The position numbers and the translations under genes are program-made. Positions 1-6,182 of a stretch of DNA of 6,576 nucleotides are shown here, piece after piece; positions within the stretch are counted from its first letter, which is position 1, and every line of letters starts with the position of its first letter. Under the pieces are notes generated by a model. It ran no database searches. It saw only the letters and a list, made by a program, of their open reading frames with translations, and was not told the DNA's origin. Origin of the DNA: an uncultured Eubacterium sp. (lineage in GTDB: Bacteria; Bacillota; Clostridia; Lachnospirales; Lachnospiraceae); contig CAJGDH010000106.1 in NCBI GenBank assembly GCA_904502145.1, positions 1 to 6,576 of the forward strand, written 5' to 3'.

Positions 1-383
1 CCCTCTCCTATAACGGGGACATATTTACGGTGGAGGATTTCCGGGACTGTCTGGAGAGATTCCCCGGGATTGATTCCGTCATGTTCGGCAGGGGAATGAC
101 CGGGAATCCACAGCTGCCGGAGCTCTGCCGCCAGTCCCTTGACGGGGCGGAAGACAAATCTATAACATTCGATATATACAGATTCTTTCGTTTTCATGAT
201 GAAGTTCTTGAGGGATACCGTGAGGTCCTGTCAGGAGAAAAGAACGTCCTCTTCAAGATGAAAGAACTGTGGTGCTATATGGAAACCAATTTCCCGGGAC
301 GGGAAAAGACGATCAAGAAGATAAAGAAGGCGGGAAGCCTGAGTGACTATCATCGGGCGGTTTCCGCATTGCGGGATGATTAA
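1..383 (+). CDS. dus: tRNA-dihydrouridine synthase, C-terminal part (5' end outside window)
   Basis: The reading frame is open from the window edge (first full codon at position 3) to TAA at 381-383, giving 126 residues, about the last third of a Dus protein. Dus enzymes are FMN- and NADPH-dependent and reduce specific uridines of tRNA to dihydrouridine in the cytoplasm. The fragment begins inside the TIM barrel with YNGDI, the usual Asn-Gly-Asp FMN-side motif. It continues to MFGRGMTGNPQL at about residues 27-38, whose Gly-Arg-Gly is the usual FMN phosphate-binding segment. The remainder is the helical tRNA-recognition domain, with the typical stretch KMKELWCYM followed by a lysine-rich helix. 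The catalytic cysteine lies upstream and cannot be seen. The GTG at position 30 is internal and not the start. No terminator follows, so transcription may continue into the protease gene 40 nt downstream. The family is clear; the paralogue is not resolved. Confidence 0.93.
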   Translation, partial: LSYNGDIFTVEDFRDCLERFPGIDSVMFGRGMTGNPQLPELCRQSLDGAEDKSITFDIYRFFRFHDEVLEGYREVLSGEKNVLFKMKELWCYMETNFPGREKTIKKIKKAGSLSDYHRAVSALRDD

Positions 384-412
384 ACAGTAAGAAATATCTG
401 CCATGCAGGGAA

Positions 413-418
413 AGGAGG
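413..418 (+). promoter_or_regulatory. Ribosome binding site that fixes the protease start
   Basis: A perfect AGGAGG lies 5 nt before the ATG at 424. An in-frame ATG at 403 lies upstream of this site, has no site of its own, and would add seven polar residues (MQGKEED) ahead of a normal signal peptide. The start at 424 is therefore strongly preferred. Confidence 0.85.
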
Positions 419-423
419 AAGAC

Positions 424-2466
424 ATGAAAAAAGTGATACACAATTACATAAGCCATATGATCGCAGTCTTTCTTCTGATGACCCTGTTTCTGGCCATCCC
501 GGTCTGTTCCCATGCGGAGACGGTCTGCAGGGAGGAGGATCTGGACAGTGCCGGGGAAGCCATTCAGATGCTTCATGAGGACTGGGAGGACTCCTATTTT
601 GAGGAGGTCCTGGTCCGGGAGAAATCCGGTAAAGTTGAGGTGGATGGGGAGAAAGGGAAATTTACGGATACATTTTCCGTGACCACTTCTGCCATGAAAG
701 AGGCGGTTTCATCCGGGCAGAAACTCAGTGAATTCCTTGAAAAACAGGAGGCTGAGAAGGGAAATATCTACTCTTTGGAGGAGGCCGGCGAGGGGACTTA
801 TTCCATCACGGCGCCTTACCAGTCAAAGAGGATCGTGATCTACTCCACAGAGGTCTCCGACACATACGGAGCCACGGAGAAATACCGGTACGAAGAAGGG
901 GAGGAGACCATCCTCTGTTTTGCCAGCGAAGAAGACACCAGGGATGCCTATGAGAAGATCAAAGCAGATTTCGGGGAAGAGAATTGTTTCATCGATGAGA
1001 TCTTCTCGGTGAACAGGATGGCCCAGTCCGTTTCCTGGGGCGGATCCGTCACCGGGATGGACAAGCTGAAGACCGGAGCCGCCGATTCAGGACTGGCATC
1101 CTCACTTACCGTCGCTGTTATTGATACAGGCATCAATAAGGAGCACGAAGCCTTCTCAGGAAGAACCATTCTTCCTGCCAGCAAGAATATCATCAACAAC
1201 AGTAAGAACATTCAGGATACAAACGGACACGGAACCCACGTGGCCGGGATCATCGCCGATCTGACACCGGACAATGTCAACCTGCTGGTCCTGAAGATCG
1301 CGGACGGAGGTGGGACTTCCTCCGCCCTGGTCATGAACCTGGCGATCAATTACGCCATATCCGGGAAAGCGGATATCATGAACGTAAGCTACGGATTTCT
1401 GTCCGCCTACGCTTCCCGGTATACCTTCCTGGACAAAGCGATCGACAAGGCCTACAAGAAAGGGATCCCCATCGTCACCGCGGCGGGCAACCTGACCGAG
1501 GAGGTAGCAGGGCGAAATGTGCAGAACTGCTACCCCGCCTGTAATGATCAGGTGATCGCCGTTTCCGCCCTGGATAAAAACCTGAATCTGGCGGACTATT
1601 CCTTCTTTGGCAGTGCCGTCGATTTTTCCGCCCCGGGCAGCATGATCACCAGTGCCTGGATCGGGTCGGAGTCCGTCCTCAAGATGGAATCCGGAACCTC
1701 CATGGCGGCACCCCACATCACTTCCGCCTTCGCCTACATCAAGCTCCGCAATAAGAAGCTTTCCGTCCAGGGAACCTGTCTGGAGCTGAAGAGGTACTGT
1801 GTGGATCTGGGCAAATCCGGAAAAGATGACAAATACGGCTACGGATATCCCAGGATCGGAGAGCTGTTCAAGGGAAAGAGCAGCTATGACTCCTGGACGG
1901 TCTCCGCAATGCCCAAATCACCGGTGATCCGTGCATGCCGCAACGACAGGAAAGGGACTTCCCTGCGGTGGAAGAAGGTGGCCGGAGCTGCGGGTTATTA
2001 TGTATACCGCCGGCTGAACAATGGGGTCAACAAAAAGATCGCCACAGTCACCGGCAATAAATACACGGACCGGAAGGTGAAAGAAGGGGATTACTGCGTT
2101 TATTACGTGGTGGCTTACACCGGAAAGAAGGGCGCGGTAAAACTCAGCGGGCACAGCAATACGGCCGTCAACGTCACCTTAAGGCCGGTGGAGATCGCAA
2201 AGATCAGCAGCGGGGGCAGGAAGAAGGTCTCCCTGAAACGGAAGGGGCTGGTCCTGTGGGAGGACAAGAAGATCCAGGTGCAGTACAGCAGGAAAAAGTC
2301 CTTTAAAAAGCCGGGAAGCAAGGTCTTCCGCGCGGAGAAATCCGTCTGCCGCTTCGGCCTGTCCCGCAAAGGCACACTCTATGTACGTATCCGCAGCAAG
2401 TTCCGCTGGGAAGGAGTGACCTATACGTCCGCCTGGAGCAAAGTAAAAAAAGTAAAAGTAAAGTAA
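424..2466 (+). CDS. Secreted subtilisin-like serine protease (peptidase family S8) with C-terminal Fn3-like modules
   Basis: A 680-residue exported endopeptidase. Residues 1-31 form a Sec signal peptide: MKK, a hydrophobic stretch, then a likely signal peptidase I cut after Ser-His-Ala. Residues 32-200 form a charged pro-region; about 135-196 resemble an I9-type propeptide/intramolecular chaperone (ILCFASEEDTRDAYEKI). The catalytic domain spans about 205-480 and has all S8 signatures: Asp234 in AVIDTGIN, His269 in NGHGTHVAG, oxyanion Asn356 in TAAGN, and Ser426 in SGTSMAAPH. Residues about 498-583 form a fibronectin-III-like module (GYYVYRRL, then Tyr-rich strands). Residues about 587-680 form a second beta module ending in the lysine-rich SKVKKVKVK. 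There is no LPXTG motif, lipobox or transmembrane anchor, so the product is probably released or held electrostatically at the cell surface. It sits 40 nt after dus and may be read from that transcript. Its substrate is unknown; nutrient proteolysis or surface-protein processing are both possible. Confidence 0.93.
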   Translation: MKKVIHNYISHMIAVFLLMTLFLAIPVCSHAETVCREEDLDSAGEAIQMLHEDWEDSYFEEVLVREKSGKVEVDGEKGKFTDTFSVTTSAMKEAVSSGQKLSEFLEKQEAEKGNIYSLEEAGEGTYSITAPYQSKRIVIYSTEVSDTYGATEKYRYEEGEETILCFASEEDTRDAYEKIKADFGEENCFIDEIFSVNRMAQSVSWGGSVTGMDKLKTGAADSGLASSLTVAVIDTGINKEHEAFSGRTILPASKNIINNSKNIQDTNGHGTHVAGIIADLTPDNVNLLVLKIADGGGTSSALVMNLAINYAISGKADIMNVSYGFLSAYASRYTFLDKAIDKAYKKGIPIVTAAGNLTEEVAGRNVQNCYPACNDQVIAVSALDKNLNLADYSFFGSAVDFSAPGSMITSAWIGSESVLKMESGTSMAAPHITSAFAYIKLRNKKLSVQGTCLELKRYCVDLGKSGKDDKYGYGYPRIGELFKGKSSYDSWTVSAMPKSPVIRACRNDRKGTSLRWKKVAGAAGYYVYRRLNNGVNKKIATVTGNKYTDRKVKEGDYCVYYVVAYTGKKGAVKLSGHSNTAVNVTLRPVEIAKISSGGRKKVSLKRKGLVLWEDKKIQVQYSRKKSFKKPGSKVFRAEKSVCRFGLSRKGTLYVRIRSKFRWEGVTYTSAWSKVKKVKVK

Positions 2467-2484
2467 AAAATTGACCTGTTCTTG

Positions 2485-2513
2485 TTTAAAAATAAAGAAA
2501 GATTTGCTATAAT
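2485..2513 (+). promoter_or_regulatory. Extended -10 promoter (sigma-A type) for the downstream operon or leader RNA
   Basis: TGCTATAAT at 2505-2513 is a perfect TATAAT hexamer preceded by the TGn extension. Seventeen nucleotides upstream is TTTAAA (2485-2490), a 4/6 match to the -35 consensus. The surroundings are A/T-rich, unlike the flanking coding DNA. Transcription should start near 2520, giving a leader of about 120 nt before the ATG at 2640. A better -35 sequence, TTGACC at 2471-2476, is 31 nt from this -10 and so cannot pair with it. The extended -10 would compensate for the weak -35. Confidence 0.7.
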
Positions 2514-2563
2514 AAAGGTTACTTATGTCGTGAAGCATGTGTCCGGCAAAGGTAGCCTTTATT
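2511..2563. repeat. 12-bp imperfect inverted repeat overlapping the promoter -10
   Basis: AATAAAGGTTAC (2511-2522) is complementary to GTAGCCTTTATT (2552-2563) at all 12 positions, counting one G-T wobble, with a 29-nt spacer. The left arm covers the last bases of the -10 box and the predicted start of transcription. Most of it would therefore be absent from an RNA starting near 2520. It could be a DNA-level site or chance in A/T-rich sequence; a protein operator would more often have a shorter spacer. Confidence 0.4.
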
Positions 2564-2620
2564 TGACGATAAGAGAAATAGCATAAATGTTCCACAAAGT
2601 GTGCCCTGCACACTTTTCTT
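2520..2620 (+). ncRNA. Candidate structured leader or independent ~100-nt RNA
   Basis: From the predicted transcription start to the T-rich tail of the terminator-like hairpin is about 100 nt. The RNA could form a basal stem near its 5' end: CUUAUGUC (2522-2529) pairs with GACGAUAAG (2565-2573) as 8 base pairs with one bulged G. Inside, AAAGG-UAG-CCUUU (2548-2560), or alternatively GGC (2545-2547) with GCC (2555-2557), can form a small hairpin. A 22-nt A/U-rich linker then leads to the terminator-like hairpin. I do not recognise a known riboswitch class. Either it is a cis-acting leader of the 2640-6167 gene, or promoter plus terminator define a separate small RNA and the large gene is expressed by read-through. 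The folding was done by eye. Confidence 0.35.
2596..2620 (+). terminator. Rho-independent terminator-like hairpin just upstream of the large gene
   Basis: AAAGTGTGC (2596-2604) and GCACACTTT (2608-2616) form a perfect 9-bp stem with a CCT loop, followed by TCTT, so the T-rich tail reads TTTTCTTCT from 2614. It functions only in the + direction, as the other strand has no T tract after the stem. It lies downstream of the promoter at 2485-2513 and only 20-25 nt before the start codon of the next gene. It may end transcripts from the protease gene, attenuate the downstream operon, or end a small RNA. The stem has only moderate G+C, so termination may be partial. Confidence 0.65.
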
Positions 2621-2639
2621 CTGATGATTGGTGAATCGA

Positions 2640-5600
2640 ATGGATTATATGAATGAGAAAATGAAAAACAACCGAATCCCTATCGTGCATCTTTCCACCC
2701 TGGGCCTGGACCTGACGGTTGAGGAGGGGGACACCTACAGAGGAACCCTGTCCATCGAGAGCGAGAACGGGATCCCCCTTTGCGGAAAGATCTTCTCCAC
2801 CAGCGACAAGATGATCCTGGACACGGAGGAGTTCGAAGGTAAACGCCGGGATTTCCGCTTTATGTTTGACGGGACCATGGCGGTCAGCGGGGAGAACTAT
2901 CCCGGGGATTTTATCTTTATCACCAACGGCGGAGAATTCAACATTCCCTTTATGGTGACCATCGCCCCCAAGATGATCCCGGTCAAAGACGGGTTCATCA
3001 GCGATATGAACGGCTTTATGGACCTGTATTACCATGACAGGGCCCAGGCCAGGGAGATCTTCTTCCAGCCCAACTTCTCGAATGTCTTCCTGAAAGAACA
3101 GCCCGAGAAGCAGGTACTTTACCACAACCTGATGAAAAGCCGCGACAAGAACCTGATCATGGAGGAATTCTTAAGCGCTGCCGGCTATAAGGAACTGGTC
3201 ATGCTTTCCGTCGAGGAAAAAACGATCATCCTGGATTCCGGGAAGAACAGGGAAGAGATCCTGATCACCATGGGCCAGGAAGGATATATCGAGGGAAGGA
3301 TCTCTACGGAGAAGGGGCAGGTTTCCATCTCCCATGAGCGGTTTACCGACGCGGATTTCCAGGAGGGAAGATTCTCCATCCGGATCGAGAAAAACCAGAA
3401 CTTCACCATGGGCAGCGATGTCATCCGGATCGATACCATCCGCCAGCACTTTGAGATCCCGGTGGAGTGGTGGGGCACACTGCCCGCCGTCTCCCAGGAG
3501 AAAGAGCAGCAGATCCAGCTGAAAAAGCAGACAGCTGAGCTCATGCATAATTACCTTTACTTCCGTACCGGCGGCATCCGTTTTGAAGACTTTGCGGAGG
3601 ATTCCCGCCAGACCCTGGATAATCTCTGGTTCCGTACCGGGGACAGTGTGTGGAAGCTCTATCTGATGCATATCGCCCTCATGGAGGATAAGAAGGAAGA
3701 GGCGGAAGCCATCTTAAATGAACTGGAGGAGAAGAAGAAGGAGAAAGAGTTCTCCGAGTTTGAATCCAACTATTTCCTCTACCTGAAGTCCATCTATTAC
3801 GGCACTCCGGAGGCAATCTCCGAAGCCGTGATCGCCATCCGCTCCTACTATGAGAGAAGTGAACATAAAGACCTGGCCCTGTGGATGCTGATCTACATCG
3901 ACCGGGAGTACGTATACAATGAACGCCTCCAGTACGACACCATCAAGATGTTGTTTGAGAACGGCTGCAACAGTTCTCTTCTGTACTATGAGGCATGTTC
4001 TCTGCTGAATGAGAATCCCAGCTTTATGGAGGATACCGGTTCATTTGAACTGAGCGTGTTTCGCTGGGGAGTCCGCTACGGATTTATCTCCCTGTCCCTG
4101 GCCTACCAGTTTGCCCGTCTGGCACTGAGGGTCAAGTATTACCAGGATTCCATCTTCCACATCGCGGAGAAGCTTTATCACATCAAGAAGGATGACCGTT
4201 TCCTCCAGGTGATCTGTTCCCTCCTGATCAAGGGGAACCGGATCGGCAGGGAGTATCACGGCTATTTCCGCGAGGCGGTGGAAGCCAACCTGAAGATCAT
4301 CGGATTAAATGAATTCTTCATCCGGAGTCTGGATTTCTCCAGATATGAGAAGCTGCCCCAGCGCGTGCTGATCTATTTTACCTACAGCAACACTCTGGAT
4401 GCCAACGAGAAGGCATACCTGTACACCAATATCCTCAAGAACCAGGAAGCCTATGAAGAAGTCTTCGGTGCTTACTATTCCAAGATGGTCCCCTTTGTGG
4501 AGGACCAGCTCCTGAAAGGGAGGATCAACGAGCATCTGGCTTACCTGTACACCTGTTTCCAGAAGGAGATCCTGGAGAAGAAGGAGAATGCCAAAGCGGT
4601 CTGCGACATCCTGTTCTATCGGCAGATCCGCTGCACCAACCCATCCATGATCGGTGTGTATGTGGCCTACCCCGAACTGGGGACCGAGCAGTATTATCCC
4701 CTGTCCTCTGGATGTGCCAACATAGAGTATTTCAACGACCGGACCCAGATCTATTTTGTGGACAGCAAGGAACAGCGTTATGTTAAAGGGATCGACAGTT
4801 CCTTTGTCCGTTTCCTGAAGGTGGGCCAGTTCCCCAAGGAGTGGATCGAGAGAAACTCCGGGAACAAGAAGGTACTCCTGATGCTTTCCGGAAAGATCAC
4901 GGATTTCCTGGGAGTGGAGGAAGTAAAGACCGCCCAGAAGGTCATCGGCAATCCCGATTACAAGGACTGGATCCGCATCTATGCCATTGAGCAGCTCCTC
5001 ACCTACTACGGCAACCACCAGAAGAAACAGGAGCTTGATCAGTGGATCGAAAGAGTAAATTATGAGGAAGTCGCCCGGGGATTCCGCAAACGGCTTCTGG
5101 ATTACTATATGGAAGTGGGAAGACTGGAATCCGCCTTCTTCGGCGTGGAGAAATACGGTGTCCATATCATGGGCGCGTCCAAACGCCTGAAGCTGGCCAA
5201 TTTCGGTATTGAATACTTCAGTCACAGGAAGAATCCCACGGTTCTTGCCCTGGCAAGATCCGCCTTCTTCCAGAAAAAATATAATAAAGACACCCTGGCA
5301 TACATGATCAGTCATTATGACGGGGAGATGGAGGATCTGTGTATCCTCTGGGAGAGAAGCCTCAAGTTCGGCGTGAAGACGGAGGAACTTGAGCGCAAGA
5401 TCCTGTCCCAGTGTATCTTTACGGACAATGATACCGACAGGGTGTTCCCCGTATTTTCCTCCCTGCTCAACCAGTATCTGAAGATGCAGGAAGTGGAGGA
5501 AGGCTATGTGGATGAAGAGACGGAGAAGACCATCGGGGCATACCTGGAATTCGCTTCCCTTAAGGAACTCCAGGGCTCCATGGAGCTGACGGAAGAGATG

Positions 5601-6167
5601 CACATGGCCATCGGTCAGGAAATCCTGGCAGGCCGGATCAAAGAACGCCGCACAAAGATACATTTCCTGTATTATTTCGCCGATAAGAAGAAATGGCGCA
5701 GGAAGATCAGGGATGCCGCATCCCACATCATCGACAGCTTCCTGAAGGAGAGATTCTATCTGCCGGTCTACCATGCCTATGATGATATCGTCTCCCTCCC
5801 CGTATTCTACCGGGAGTTCACCTTCCTTACCTACCACGGCGGACAGGGGCAGGAAGTGACCCTCTTCTATGAGATCGAGGGTCAGAAGGATTACCGCAGA
5901 GAGAAATCCCTGGAGGAAGTGATGCCGGGGATGTACGTATGCCACATGCATTTCTACAAGGATGACCATGTGAACTACCGGCTGGAGGAAGCCGGAGAGA
6001 AGGTGCAGGATCCTTCCCTCATCCAGTTCGAGACCTTCCCCTATGACGGGGATGACAGCCGTTTCTTCTCCCTGAATCATATGAACTGGGACGACAGCGG
6101 TATGGAGAAGATGAAGGCGTACCTGATGAAGAGCTATTTTACGGATCATTTCATGAAACTGCTTTAG
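2640..6167 (+). CDS. Giant Ig-like/alpha-helical-repeat protein of unknown function (DUF5717-like)
   Basis: A 1175-residue protein with no signal peptide or membrane segment, hence cytoplasmic. Residues about 20-108 and 186-278 are two related beta-sandwich (Ig-like) domains, each ending in a strand of the IPF/IPV type (FNIPFMVTI; FEIPVEWW). A helical linker of about 75 residues separates them. From about 285 to 1040 the chain is mostly amphipathic helices rich in Tyr, Leu and Glu, resembling a TPR-like solenoid, interrupted at about 665-735 by a beta-rich insert (MIGVYVAYPELG). Residues 1059-1130 are beta-rich again (EVTLFYEIEG). No catalytic motif is visible, so a scaffold or adaptor role is inferred. 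From memory the architecture matches DUF5717, a family of the Lachnospiraceae. Fifteen nt downstream begins an actin/Hsp70-like gene, probably in the same operon. The start is uncertain: ATG 2640 is chosen, but no good ribosome binding site precedes it, and ATG 2649 or 2661, GTG 2631 or TTG 2628 are alternatives in the same frame. Confidence 0.85.
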   Translation: MDYMNEKMKNNRIPIVHLSTLGLDLTVEEGDTYRGTLSIESENGIPLCGKIFSTSDKMILDTEEFEGKRRDFRFMFDGTMAVSGENYPGDFIFITNGGEFNIPFMVTIAPKMIPVKDGFISDMNGFMDLYYHDRAQAREIFFQPNFSNVFLKEQPEKQVLYHNLMKSRDKNLIMEEFLSAAGYKELVMLSVEEKTIILDSGKNREEILITMGQEGYIEGRISTEKGQVSISHERFTDADFQEGRFSIRIEKNQNFTMGSDVIRIDTIRQHFEIPVEWWGTLPAVSQEKEQQIQLKKQTAELMHNYLYFRTGGIRFEDFAEDSRQTLDNLWFRTGDSVWKLYLMHIALMEDKKEEAEAILNELEEKKKEKEFSEFESNYFLYLKSIYYGTPEAISEAVIAIRSYYERSEHKDLALWMLIYIDREYVYNERLQYDTIKMLFENGCNSSLLYYEACSLLNENPSFMEDTGSFELSVFRWGVRYGFISLSLAYQFARLALRVKYYQDSIFHIAEKLYHIKKDDRFLQVICSLLIKGNRIGREYHGYFREAVEANLKIIGLNEFFIRSLDFSRYEKLPQRVLIYFTYSNTLDANEKAYLYTNILKNQEAYEEVFGAYYSKMVPFVEDQLLKGRINEHLAYLYTCFQKEILEKKENAKAVCDILFYRQIRCTNPSMIGVYVAYPELGTEQYYPLSSGCANIEYFNDRTQIYFVDSKEQRYVKGIDSSFVRFLKVGQFPKEWIERNSGNKKVLLMLSGKITDFLGVEEVKTAQKVIGNPDYKDWIRIYAIEQLLTYYGNHQKKQELDQWIERVNYEEVARGFRKRLLDYYMEVGRLESAFFGVEKYGVHIMGASKRLKLANFGIEYFSHRKNPTVLALARSAFFQKKYNKDTLAYMISHYDGEMEDLCILWERSLKFGVKTEELERKILSQCIFTDNDTDRVFPVFSSLLNQYLKMQEVEEGYVDEETEKTIGAYLEFASLKELQGSMELTEEMHMAIGQEILAGRIKERRTKIHFLYYFADKKKWRRKIRDAASHIIDSFLKERFYLPVYHAYDDIVSLPVFYREFTFLTYHGGQGQEVTLFYEIEGQKDYRREKSLEEVMPGMYVCHMHFYKDDHVNYRLEEAGEKVQDPSLIQFETFPYDGDDSRFFSLNHMNWDDSGMEKMKAYLMKSYFTDHFMKLL

Positions 6168-6175
6168 GAGGGAGG
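6166..6175 (+). promoter_or_regulatory. Strong ribosome binding site overlapping the stop codon of the upstream gene
   Basis: AGGAGGGAGG contains two overlapping Shine-Dalgarno cores, the second (GGAGG, 6171-6175) 7 nt from the ATG at 6183. The site begins inside the TAG stop codon at 6165-6167. This arrangement favours coupled translation of the two genes and decides for ATG 6183 over the in-frame ATG at 6189. Confidence 0.85.
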
Positions 6176-6182
6176 AATCACC

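Noticed and set aside
403..423. ATG at 403 as the start of the protease
   Set aside because: The extra seven residues contain the ribosome binding site itself, are acidic ahead of the signal peptide, and have no site upstream; ATG 424 is well placed.
496..528. A possible lipoprotein signal around the cysteine codon in the signal peptide region
   Set aside because: The residues before the cysteine read AIPVC, lacking the small residue at -1 required in a lipobox; the Ser-His-Ala cut of signal peptidase I fits better.
1156..1716. A 186-codon minus-strand frame across the protease catalytic domain
   Set aside because: It is the mirror of the conserved S8 region; the + strand carries the complete catalytic motifs, and the antisense product (rich in Gly, Val and Asp) resembles no protein.
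2471..2476. TTGACC as the -35 element for the operon promoter
   Set aside because: It lies 31 nt from the TATAAT, far beyond the usual 16-18 nt, and no acceptable -10 is present at the right distance from it.
2540..2562. Resemblance of the leader to the SRP RNA helix 8 tip (GUCCGG....GG.AGC)
   Set aside because: The similarity is limited to a few bases; the conserved GGAA-type tetraloop with its AGCAG asymmetric loop and flanking long helix is absent.
2537..2566. A nine-codon leader peptide frame (MCPAKVAFI)
   Set aside because: No ribosome binding site precedes it, there is no run of a regulatory amino acid, and a frame this short is expected by chance.
2559..3125. Minus-strand frames of 188 and 144 codons around the 2467-2639 intergenic region
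   Set aside because: They overlap well-supported + strand genes and the leader/terminator hairpin, and their translations show no recognisable domain.
4305..6149. A 614-codon open frame on the minus strand opposite the giant gene
   Set aside because: Its translation is dominated by His, Ile, Leu and Val runs typical of an antisense shadow of biased codons, shows no domain, and lies fully within a well-supported + strand gene. I saw no ribosome binding site or promoter for it.
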